Positions 22,271 through 28,353 of a stretch of 28,353 bases of DNA are shown in pieces (position 1 is the first letter of the stretch; each line of letters starts with the position of its first letter). Position numbers and translations under genes: made by a program. The notes under the pieces are model-generated. The model did no database searches and was not told the DNA's origin. It saw only the letters and a list, made by a program, of their open reading frames with translations. The DNA is taken from assembly GCA_050049805.1 (NCBI GenBank), contig JASFVN010000026.1, positions 1 through 28,353 of the forward strand, given 5' to 3'. The stretch comes from JABDNZ01 sp050049805 (GTDB taxonomy: Bacteria; Gemmatimonadota; Gemmatimonadetes; Longimicrobiales; Gaopeijiaceae).

Positions 22271-24544
22271 CTAACTCTTGACCCTGCCCCTCTCCGCCGC
22301 ATCTACCGAAGCGATGGTTATGAGGTTTACTGCGTCCTGCACCGTGCTACCTCTCTGAAGCACATGGACCGGATGACGCATCCCCATGAGGATTGGCCCG
22401 ATGATCTCTGCTCCGCCAATCTCTCCCATGAGCTTATAAGCTGTGTTGGCGGCACTGAGATTCGGAAACACGAGGATATTGGCAGGCCCCGTGAGATCGG
22501 AAAAGGGGAAGAGCTCCTGAAGGAGATCGAAGTTCAATGCCGAGTCCGCCTGCATCTCTCCGTCCACCTCCAGCTCCGGGTCCAGCTCCTTGATGCGCCG
22601 AACCGCATCGGACACCTTCCGAGAGAACGGGTGCGGTGCCGAACCAAAGTTGGAGAAGGAGAGAAGGGCTACCCTGGGCTCGATCTTCAGCTCCCTGACA
22701 AAGCCGGCGGAGAGGATGGCGATCTCCGCCAACGTCTCCGTGTCAGGCTCGATATTCACCGAGGCGTCTGCGAAGAAGAGAAGCTTCTTGTTGGGAAGGG
22801 CGATCATGTAGAGCCCCGCTACGTGTTGGACTTCGTCGGCCCGACCCACCACTTGAAGCGCAGGCCTGATGGTTTCCGGGTAATTCGACTCGATGCCGGC
22901 CACCAATGCGTCCGCGTCGCCTTCCCGTACCATCATGCCTGCGAAACGGAGGGCCCGGAACATCTGGCCTCTGGCTTCGGCCAGCGTCAATCCCTTCCTC
23001 ATTCGACGGCCGTGGAGGGCCCGGGCATAAGCTTCCCTCTTTTCCTCCTCGTCCGGCGGGTGGATGACTTCCACGCCGTCCAGTTCCACGCCCAACGCTT
23101 CGGCCCGTTCTGCGATTCGCCTGGGCGAGCCCACCAGGATCGGCTTCGCCACTCCCTCCTCCACCACCTTTGCCGCCGCCCGAATGATCCGGTTGTTCTC
23201 TCCCTCAGGCAGCACCACCCGCTTAGGAGCCCGTCGGGCCAGGGACACCATTCGCTGCATGACCTCCATGGCCGGTCCCAGGCTGGCCCTGAGCCTGTCC
23301 CTGTACTCGTCCAGGTCGAGTTCGATTCGGGAGACGCCATCCTCCATTGCGGCTTTGGCCACCGCCGGGGACACATAGAAAAGGACCCGGGGGTCGAAGG
23401 GTTTCGGGATGATATAGTTCCGGCCGAACTCGATATGCTCTCCACCGTAGGCCATCATGACCGATTCAGGGACCTCCTGCCGCGCCAAATCGGCCAAGGC
23501 ATGGGTGGCAGCCAACATCATGTTCGGCGTGATGGCCCGGGCCCTCACATCCAGAGCCCCCCGGAAGATGAAGGGGAACCCAAGGACGTTGTTCACCTGG
23601 TTGGGATAGTCGCTCCGGCCGGTGGCCATGATGGCGTCATCTCTGACCTCCGCCACCTCCTCCGGCAGGATCTCCGGAACCGGATTGGCCAGCCCAAAAA
23701 TGATGGGGTCGTCGGCCATGGATCGGACCATGTCCTTGCTCACCATACCGGCCACTGAAAGGCCCACAAATACGTCGGCTCCCTTCATGGCGTCGTCCAG
23801 GGTCCGGGCATCGGTTTCAACGGCCCATTCTTCCTTGAACTCGTTCATCCCCTCGGTTCGGCCCTTGAAGATCACTCCCTTGGAGTCCACCATCATCATG
23901 TTCTCAGGCTTGATCCCAAGACGGGTGAAGTGGCGGGCCGAGGAGATTGCCGAGGCACCAGCGCCACTGAAAACCACCCTCACTTCGTCGGGTTTCTTCC
24001 CCACCAGCTCCAAAGCATTGAGCAATCCCGCCGCCCCGATGATGGCCGTACCATGCTGGTCATCGTGGAAGACCGGGATATCCATGGTCTTCTTGAGGGT
24101 GGTCTCGATATGGAAACACTCGGGTGCCTTGATATCCTCGAGGTTGATCCCGCCGAAGGTGGGCTCCAGGAGCTGGCAGGCCCTGATCACGTCTTCCGGA
24201 TCCTTGGAAGAGATCTCGATGTCGAAAACGTCGATCCCGGCAAACCGCTTGAAGAGCACTCCCTTGCCTTCCATGACCGGCTTGGAAGCCAGAGCTCCGA
24301 TGTCGCCCAGTCCCAGAACCGCCGTGCCATTGGAAACCACCGCCACCAGGTTTCCCTTTGTGGTATACAGGTAGGCGTCGTCCGGGTTCTTCTCGATCTC
24401 CAGGCATGGATCGGCAACGCCGGGGCTGTAGGCCAGGGACAACTCCCTTTGGGTTCCCATGGGCTTGGTGGAGTTGACCTCGATCTTCCCCGGCTTTCCA
24501 CCCAGGGTGTGATACTCCAGCGCGTCCTTCTTGGAAATAGCCAT
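22271..24544 (-). CDS. maeB: NADP-type malic enzyme with C-terminal phosphotransacetylase-like domain
   Basis: 757 residues, the length of MaeB-type hybrid enzymes. It oxidatively decarboxylates malate to pyruvate with NAD(P). The malic N-domain has LAYSPGVADPC (about 37-47) and GNLVAVVSNGTAVLGLGDIGALASKPVMEGK; IPVFHDDQHGTAII carries the metal-binding Asp pair. The NAD-binding domain has VVFSGAGASA and FGLANPVPEI. From about residue 430 the phosphate acetyl/butyryl transferase-like domain follows (RVVLPEGENNRIIRAA, VGSPRRIAERAEALG, LVFPNLSAANTAYKL). In characterised MaeB this domain is regulatory, sensing acetyl-CoA, not catalytic. It is the first gene of a same-strand run with ppdK. A short GAGG lies about four bases before the ATG. 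Confidence 0.96.
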   Translation of the reverse strand: MAISKKDALEYHTLGGKPGKIEVNSTKPMGTQRELSLAYSPGVADPCLEIEKNPDDAYLYTTKGNLVAVVSNGTAVLGLGDIGALASKPVMEGKGVLFKRFAGIDVFDIEISSKDPEDVIRACQLLEPTFGGINLEDIKAPECFHIETTLKKTMDIPVFHDDQHGTAIIGAAGLLNALELVGKKPDEVRVVFSGAGASAISSARHFTRLGIKPENMMMVDSKGVIFKGRTEGMNEFKEEWAVETDARTLDDAMKGADVFVGLSVAGMVSKDMVRSMADDPIIFGLANPVPEILPEEVAEVRDDAIMATGRSDYPNQVNNVLGFPFIFRGALDVRARAITPNMMLAATHALADLARQEVPESVMMAYGGEHIEFGRNYIIPKPFDPRVLFYVSPAVAKAAMEDGVSRIELDLDEYRDRLRASLGPAMEVMQRMVSLARRAPKRVVLPEGENNRIIRAAAKVVEEGVAKPILVGSPRRIAERAEALGVELDGVEVIHPPDEEEKREAYARALHGRRMRKGLTLAEARGQMFRALRFAGMMVREGDADALVAGIESNYPETIRPALQVVGRADEVQHVAGLYMIALPNKKLLFFADASVNIEPDTETLAEIAILSAGFVRELKIEPRVALLSFSNFGSAPHPFSRKVSDAVRRIKELDPELEVDGEMQADSALNFDLLQELFPFSDLTGPANILVFPNLSAANTAYKLMGEIGGAEIIGPILMGMRHPVHVLQRGSTVQDAVNLITIASVDAAERGRVKS

Positions 24545-24585
24545 ATCGCCTCAGTCCGATTCTCAAATCTCATGGTAAGAAAATG

Positions 24586-24608
24586 CCGCCCGACGATGCC
24601 TCGGGCGG
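24586..24608 (-). promoter_or_regulatory. Hairpin in the maeB leader region
   Basis: A perfect 8-bp inverted repeat (CCGCCCGA at 24586-24593, complement at 24601-24608) with a seven-base loop lies 42 bases upstream of the maeB ATG. On the minus strand it is followed by CATTTTCTTAC, a weak T-rich run, so a leaky terminator/attenuator or a protein-binding palindrome is possible. Function is inferred from position only. Confidence 0.35.
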
Positions 24609-24707
24609 GTTGGTTTCAGTGCAACTTCCGGACCGGGAACCCGGGGGGTCGTTTCCCCTTCGGCCCAGACCCTATACATTAGCGCAAACTCAAGGCTGGA
24701 GGGAACA

Positions 24708-25118
24708 TTGGAGATCAAACAAGGTCGCATGATCCACCTCGGATACGGGAAATACTGGCGGTCCGATGAGATCGTGGGGCTCTGTCCCATCGAGGAAAAC
24801 CGGGGCCCGGGCAGGCGGACCGAGGTCTATGTCGCAACCAGGGAGGATGCGCTCATCGTATCCCGGTCCGAGCAGTCGATTCTCAGCGATATGGCCAGTC
24901 TTCCGGACAATGAATTCGAGGCCGAGGAGGCCAGGGGCATCCTCAGCGAATTCCTGGAGGACCTCCATGATGTGAATCCTGTTCTGAGGCGAATGTTGGA
25001 GAACGAGGTCCGGGTGGATCTGGATATGTGGGAGAGGCGTATCAAAGCCCTCCTTCTACGCGGATCAGGGAGTAAGGAAGAAGCAAACCAAGAAGACCTT
25101 TTCTCGGCTTCAGGGTGA
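24708..25118 (+). CDS. RemA/DUF370-like protein with helical C-terminal extension
   Basis: 136 residues from TTG 24708, which has GGAGGG four bases upstream; ATG 24729 (129 residues) is the alternative and matches where the family usually begins. Residues 8-60 resemble RemA/DUF370: MIHLGYGKYWRSDEIVGLCPI, then GRRTEVYVATREDALIVSRSEQSIL. In known members a similar GxGN...IIAI... and GRRTRAVIITDSDHVILS pattern folds into ring-forming DNA-binding units (RemA controls matrix genes in Bacillus). Family members usually end soon after this; here about 70 residues follow, acidic and probably helical, ending with EEANQEDLF. The usual gmk/rpoZ neighbours are absent; instead an Omp85-like gene starts 36 bp later on the same strand. 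A DNA-binding regulator is plausible. The match is from motif memory, so the assignment is moderate. Confidence 0.55.
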   Translation: MEIKQGRMIHLGYGKYWRSDEIVGLCPIEENRGPGRRTEVYVATREDALIVSRSEQSILSDMASLPDNEFEAEEARGILSEFLEDLHDVNPVLRRMLENEVRVDLDMWERRIKALLLRGSGSKEEANQEDLFSASG

Positions 25119-25154
25119 TTCCCGAGGGCTGAATCCCACCGCACTCCCGACCGA

Positions 25155-26945
25155 ATGCGTCTCTATCGCCGCCTCGCACCAATTTGTCTTTTCCTTCTGG
25201 CTTTCAGCCCGGCTGCAGCCGGTGGACAGGAATGCCCAGAGGGTAGGATCTCCTACATCTTCATCGACAACAACTCCATCTTCGAACTCTCCGAGCTGGA
25301 TCCCGACGCCAGCTTCCGCTGGGCCTACCGGTTGGCAAACAAACTTCATGTTCGCACCCGGGAAGAGTTCATCATGGATGAGCTCCTCTTCGCAGTGGGA
25401 GATTGCGTGGACACCCTCCTCATGTCGGAGACAGAGAGGCTCCTGAGGGCCTATCGGTTCATCGGAGATGCCGATGTGTTCGCCGTTCCGCAGCCGGACG
25501 GCGACCAACACGTCAACGTGTTTACGCGGGACGAGTGGACCACAAAAGTGGATTTCGGCTTTCGAATCGATGAGGGACTCAAGATCGAGGGCTTGGAGGT
25601 CACCGAAGAGAATTTCCTGGGTAGGGGAGTGCTCCTCAAGGGGTTTCTAAAAAAAGACAAAGAGGTCCAGGATCTTGGGATCGAGCTGGAGACACCCCGT
25701 ATCGGCGGCACCCGCTGGGACGCTCGGCTCAGCATGGGTACCACTCGCACAGGGAATTTCTTCGAGGAATCCCTGGGTTATCCCTTTCTGGGGGAGGTCG
25801 GGCGAGTGGGGGCTCGGCAAAGCTTTCTTTGGCGGGAGACGGTCTTCTCCTACTCCACCAACGGCCACCCGGAGTACTCCCACCTCCTGCTCCCATTTCT
25901 GGACCAACGGTGGGACGTAGCGTTGGGCACCCGCCTGGGGAAGCCCGGCGACCTCTTCATCCTGGGGGCCGGGATCTCCCGGGAATCCATTGAATTTCGG
26001 GACCTCCCCACCAGCCTCGAGTTCGTCGTCGACAAAGATTTCGCCAACCCTGCTCCAGTGGACTCCGCGGGCTTCGCCGAGGTCCAGGGCCAAACCATAA
26101 GCCGGCGAGCCAATCGGGTAAATGTCTTCCTGGGAAAGCGGAACATCTCCTTCGTACAGAGGAGAGGGATCGATGCGATCAGGGGAATCCAGGATGTCGC
26201 CGTGGGAGCCGAGGCCTTCATCGGCCTGGGGAGGGCCTGGCGAGGTTTGAAGGAGGGCGGTGGAATCTCGGCCGACGATCTCCACACGCAGGCATCTTTG
26301 TTTTTGGGAGGAGCCTGGGATGGTTGGATCCTGAACGCCCAGGCCGCTTCGGAAGCCCGGCACGTGAGAACCAAGGGGGTCGACGACTGGGAGTGGAAGG
26401 ACATCTTTGCGGAGGCGGACCTTCTGCTCTACTGGCAACCGCCCGGCGCTCAAAGGCACACCCTCCTGTTCCGAGCCTCCGCTGCGGGGGGTTGGTCGGT
26501 GGAGACGCCCTTCCAATTGACCCTGGGGGGCCGGGCATCCCTTCGTGGATACAGGGAAGAGGCCTATCCCGGGGCCAAGCGAATACTACTCACCCTCGAG
26601 GATCGACTCTCCCTGTCCTCCCCTGCTCCGGGCCTTTTCGACCTGGGGTTGGCGTTCTTCCTGGACGTCGGGCGCATGGGGGCCGGAGATGTCCCCTTCG
26701 GAGTGGATTCGGGCTGGATCGGAACGGTGGGAGGGGGGCTTCGCTTCGGGCTACCGCCGGCGACGGAAAACGTAATCCGGATTGACCTCGCCCTTCCGCT
26801 GAAAACCCGAACTCAGTTGAAAGACCTCATCCTTCGTGTCAACCTTCGGGAGCTTCTTGGCATCCTGCCGGGTTCCACGGACCGTCAGCTTCTCCGGAGC
26901 CGTCGCAGTGGAGTTCGGCCGACCTTCGTGACCATTCCCTGGTGA
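25155..26945 (+). CDS. Outer-membrane beta-barrel protein of the Omp85 (BamA/TamA-like) superfamily
   Basis: 596 residues with a Sec signal peptide (RR, hydrophobic 9-20, cleavage near residue 23-25). Residues about 30-115 look like a single POTRA-like unit (beta, two helices, beta: FIDNN, TREEFIMDELLFAVGDCVDTLLMSETERLLRAYRFIGDADV), then alternating hydrophobic strands to the C-terminus. The diagnostic barrel lid-loop motif is present as LRGYRE (RGY at residues 464-466) inside GGRASLRGYRE, typical of the surface antigen (Bac_surface_Ag) domain. BamA has five POTRA units and about 800 residues and TamA three, so this smaller protein is probably not the essential BamA but an accessory assembly factor, translocator or patatin-associated type. 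The C-terminal residue is Trp, after a short basic tail following the last strand. It probably shares a transcript with the RemA-like gene. Confidence 0.78.
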   Translation: MRLYRRLAPICLFLLAFSPAAAGGQECPEGRISYIFIDNNSIFELSELDPDASFRWAYRLANKLHVRTREEFIMDELLFAVGDCVDTLLMSETERLLRAYRFIGDADVFAVPQPDGDQHVNVFTRDEWTTKVDFGFRIDEGLKIEGLEVTEENFLGRGVLLKGFLKKDKEVQDLGIELETPRIGGTRWDARLSMGTTRTGNFFEESLGYPFLGEVGRVGARQSFLWRETVFSYSTNGHPEYSHLLLPFLDQRWDVALGTRLGKPGDLFILGAGISRESIEFRDLPTSLEFVVDKDFANPAPVDSAGFAEVQGQTISRRANRVNVFLGKRNISFVQRRGIDAIRGIQDVAVGAEAFIGLGRAWRGLKEGGGISADDLHTQASLFLGGAWDGWILNAQAASEARHVRTKGVDDWEWKDIFAEADLLLYWQPPGAQRHTLLFRASAAGGWSVETPFQLTLGGRASLRGYREEAYPGAKRILLTLEDRLSLSSPAPGLFDLGLAFFLDVGRMGAGDVPFGVDSGWIGTVGGGLRFGLPPATENVIRIDLALPLKTRTQLKDLILRVNLRELLGILPGSTDRQLLRSRRSGVRPTFVTIPW

Positions 26946-27185
26946 CGGATTTCTCCTCTACGAACCCCCCTTACTGCTGCGTGAGGTGGATCTTCTGACA
27001 GATCCGCTATGGGGCATTGTGTCCCCCACTATATGGAGCGGGATGGGCGGCCGGACGGCGTGGAACGCATTTTCATCAGGCTGGGGCACGCGGAAACTCG
27101 CTCGGAGGGTCCGAGGCGCTCGATGGGCACTTTTTTTGCAGATGGGTCTAAATGCCCCGGAATCCCATAAGTGACAAAAAAACCA

Positions 27186-27214
27186 TTGACTTACAGAACC
27201 GCCATTTTTAATTT
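27186..27214 (+). promoter_or_regulatory. Possible promoter of the second sigma factor gene
   Basis: TTGACT at 27186-27191 is followed after 17 bases by TAATTT at 27209-27214, in an AT-rich stretch, with an A7 tract immediately upstream that could act as an UP element. The -35 is a good match and the -10 a poor one. It would give a leader of about 125 bases containing both inverted repeats listed separately. Confidence 0.4.
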
Positions 27215-27246
27215 TTACGGACTTTTCCGCCACCCGAAGCTGGGGC

Positions 27247-27268
27247 CAAATGGGTTCATCCCCATTTG
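27247..27268. repeat. Perfect 8-bp inverted repeat upstream of sigma factor
   Basis: CAAATGGG (27247-27254) and its complement CCCATTTG (27261-27268) flank six bases. No T-run follows on either strand, so it is not a standard terminator; an operator or leader hairpin is possible. Confidence 0.5.
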
Positions 27269-27296
27269 TTGAAATGGCGGTTTCGATATTTGCGTC

Positions 27297-27312
27297 GGTT
27301 AACTGATTAACC
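27297..27312. repeat. GGTTAA-N4-TTAACC palindrome upstream of sigma factor
   Basis: A perfect 6-bp inverted repeat with a four-base centre, 35 bases before the sigma factor ATG. Its size and spacing suit a dimeric helix-turn-helix regulator. No regulator is assigned. Confidence 0.45.
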
Positions 27313-27347
27313 TCATTTCCCCCCTAGCGCGAGGTACAGAGACGCGG

Positions 27348-28208
27348 ATGTTTTCCACTTCCCGGGGACTGGACTCCTTCGACCAGTATCTGCAGGACGT
27401 TGAGAAGTACCCACTCATTCAGGATCCGGAAGAAGAGCGGGCTTTGGCCCGCCGAGCCAGAGCAGGCGACAAGGAGGCCGCCGAGCGACTGGTCACAGCC
27501 AACCTCAGGTTCGTCATCTCCTATGTGAAAAAGTACCAAGGCCGCGGGCTCGGCCTGGCCGAGCTCGTTTGCATAGGGAATGAAGGCCTCCTGAAGGCTG
27601 TGAAGAAGTTCGATCCTGACAAGGGCGTGAAGTTCATCTCCTACGCTGTCTGGTGGATCCGTCAGACCGTGCTTCAGGCCCTGGCCGAGCAGACCCGCTC
27701 GGTCCGCATCCCTCTCAACCAGAACTCCAATCTCGCAAAACTCGCCCGGACCAATACGGCACTCACCCAACAGCTCGGTCGGACTCCGACGGACCAGGAG
27801 TTGGCCAAAGACATGGGTGAGCCGGTTGAGACCATTCGGGCCCTGCGACGGGTCGCCGCCAGCGAGCTGAGTCTGGATGCTCCCATCGACCGGAGCGACA
27901 GGGATAGCGCCTCTTTCGGCGAGAGGTTCTCCGGAGCCGAAGCCAGCGACATCGAAGAAGACGTAGAGGCCATCGCCCGCCGAGACTATCTCGAAACCAT
28001 GTTCGAGCAATACCTCACCGAGCGTGAGCGAAAGATCCTCTACCTCTACTACGGGCTGGATGACGGAGAAGAGCGGACCCTCGAGGAGATAGGATCCCTC
28101 CTTGGCGTGACCCGCGAGCGAATCCGGCAGATCCGGAATCGGGCCTTCGAGAAGCTCCGCGAGAGCCCACACGGCGATTCCCTTTCCGGATTCTGGAACG
28201 CCAACTAG
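27348..28208 (+). CDS. RNA polymerase sigma-70 family factor, short RpoD-like
   Basis: 286 residues, the same size and layout as Bacteroidota-type primary sigma factors. Region 1.2 is FDQYLQDVEKYPLIQDPEEE, region 2 includes ANLRFVISYVKKYQGRGLG and KFISYAVWWIRQTVLQALAEQTRSVRIPLNQ (the LAEQ-R-IR-P stretch of region 3.0 is well kept), and region 4.2 is TLEEIGSLLGVTRERIRQIRNRAFEKL. Oddly, region 2.2 reads ELVCIGNEGL (residues 72-81) where DLIQEGNxGL is usual; Cys75 and Ile76 replace the Gln and Glu that contact the beta-prime coiled coil in E. coli sigma70. Its similarity to RpoD in region 3.0 makes it a good candidate for the primary sigma, and the other sigma at 13920 an alternative one, but this is inference. 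The nearest GAGG is 13 bases before the ATG, so initiation may rely little on Shine-Dalgarno pairing. Confidence 0.92.
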   Translation: MFSTSRGLDSFDQYLQDVEKYPLIQDPEEERALARRARAGDKEAAERLVTANLRFVISYVKKYQGRGLGLAELVCIGNEGLLKAVKKFDPDKGVKFISYAVWWIRQTVLQALAEQTRSVRIPLNQNSNLAKLARTNTALTQQLGRTPTDQELAKDMGEPVETIRALRRVAASELSLDAPIDRSDRDSASFGERFSGAEASDIEEDVEAIARRDYLETMFEQYLTERERKILYLYYGLDDGEERTLEEIGSLLGVTRERIRQIRNRAFEKLRESPHGDSLSGFWNAN

Positions 28209-28216
28209 GCCGTTCA

Positions 28217-28353
28217 GTGCCCACTGCAAGAGGCCGCGGGATTGGCCCCGCCTTCCAGGAGGGCGGGGCCTTCCTGCTTCTGGCGGGAGCCCTACTGTTC
28301 CCGACCGTCCTATCCGGCCAGGCAACATCCCCCGGGCAGACTTCGGAGTGGAA
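28217..28353 (+). CDS. Possible start of an exported protein, truncated by window end
   Basis: From a GTG at 28217 an open frame runs to the window end (45 codons). It reads as a signal peptide: Arg residues at 5 and 7, a hydrophobic core GAFLLLAGALLF and a small-residue site SGQA. The frame passes straight through the GC-rich hairpin at 28244-28270, and there is only a weak AGG before the GTG, so the true start or even the existence of the gene is uncertain. Confidence 0.35.
   Translation, partial: MPTARGRGIGPAFQEGGAFLLLAGALLFPTVLSGQATSPGQTSEW
28244..28281 (+). terminator. Terminator-like GC-rich hairpin after the sigma factor
   Basis: GGCCCCGCC (28244-28252) and its complement GGCGGGGCC (28262-28270) form a perfect 9-bp stem with a nine-base loop, 35 bases past the sigma factor stop. 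It is followed by TTCCTGCTTCT, a weak pyrimidine tract. Termination is likely, but the tail is poor and the stem lies inside a possible coding frame. Confidence 0.6.

Larger units (their letters stand above)
26946..27347. other. 402-bp non-coding region between Omp85-like gene and sigma factor
   Basis: The only stretch over 300 bases without a supported gene. It is more AT-rich in its second half than its neighbours. It holds a T7 run at 27131-27137, an A7 run at 27176-27182, a possible promoter (27186-27214) and two perfect inverted repeats (27247-27268 and 27297-27312) just before the sigma factor. Short open frames on both strands (62 and 91 codons) have no ribosome binding site or recognisable motif, and I regard them as non-genic. 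No tRNA fold was found by eye. Confidence 0.6.

Noticed and set aside
22154..23758. 534-codon plus-strand open frame, and other long frames opposite maeB, ppdK, DUF2723 and HyuA genes (for example 3558-4568 and 4617-5717)
   Set aside because: These are antisense to intact conserved genes; composition is Arg/His/Gly/Pro-rich as expected of shadow frames in GC-rich DNA, with no motifs.
26988..27005. GGATCT-N6-AGATCC inverted repeat just after the Omp85-like stop
   Set aside because: Short stem with no T-tract; expected by chance at this length, so not reported as terminator or operator.
27095..27137. CTCGGA-GGG-TCCGAG hairpin before a T7 run, as a terminator of the Omp85-like gene
   Set aside because: About a dozen unpaired bases separate the stem from the T-run, the loop is tight, and it lies over 150 bases past the stop codon; not convincing.
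26958..27233. 91-codon minus-strand and 62-codon plus-strand frames in the intergenic region
   Set aside because: No ribosome binding site, no recognisable domain, mutually overlapping, and located across promoter-like sequence.

Overview
The window looks like a chromosomal segment of a GC-rich, diderm, free-living bacterium. A two-chain outer-membrane-type barrel (Omp85 family), a lipoprotein, an exported M24 peptidase and two short RpoD-like sigma factors (about 300 residues, no region 1.1 and no long non-conserved insert) are all present. Together with the DUF2723 glycosyltransferase-like protein this fits Gemmatimonadota or a relative, but that placement is inference from gene style and was not tested. 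No rRNA, tRNA, CRISPR array, insertion sequence, integrase or phage gene was seen; the region reads as core plus lineage-specific chromosome.

Layout. 3-1112 (+): 3' part of an M20 metallodipeptidase. 1109-2611 (-): trpE, facing it with overlapping stop codons. 2694-4679 (+) and 4683-7001 (+): a coupled pair of a HyuA-type hydantoinase subunit and a DUF2723 membrane protein. 7051-11682 (-): a tightly packed three-gene operon read from high to low coordinates, namely a flavin reductase-like protein, a membrane-anchored spermidine-synthase-like protein, and a 927-residue single-chain protein with an SbcD/Mre11-like N-terminal half and an SbcC/Rad50-like C-terminal half. 11806-12810 (+): unknown lipoprotein. 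12777-13775 (-): rsgA. 13920-14834 (-): sigma-70 factor followed by a clear intrinsic terminator. 15023-16348 (-): HD-domain phosphohydrolase. 16512-17594 (+): short UvrC-like GIY-YIG nuclease. 17566-18030 (-) EVE protein, 18040-19443 (-) exported M24 peptidase, 19507-22194 (-) pyruvate phosphate dikinase and 22271-24544 (-) malic enzyme form a same-strand run. 24708-25118 (+): RemA/DUF370-like protein with a helical extension, followed by an Omp85-like barrel at 25155-26945. After the only long non-coding stretch (26946-27347) comes a second RpoD-like sigma factor at 27348-28208, a terminator-like hairpin, and possibly the start of an exported protein running off the window.

How the genes work together. 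The malic enzyme and PPDK form an obvious malate to pyruvate to phosphoenolpyruvate route. Two sigma factors, RsgA (30S maturation) and the HD phosphohydrolase are housekeeping or regulatory. The UvrC-like nuclease and the EVE protein both belong to families concerned with damaged or modified nucleic acids, but face each other convergently.

The most unusual object is the SbcD-SbcC-like fusion. It keeps the overall order phosphoesterase, ATPase N-lobe, coiled coil, CxxC zinc hook, coiled coil, ATPase C-lobe. However, several metal-binding residues of the nuclease and the Walker A lysine, ABC signature and Walker B acidic pair of the ATPase are replaced, suggesting an Mre11-Rad50 relative that has lost canonical catalysis. 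It is translationally linked to a spermidine-synthase-like membrane protein and a flavin reductase, a combination I do not recognise.
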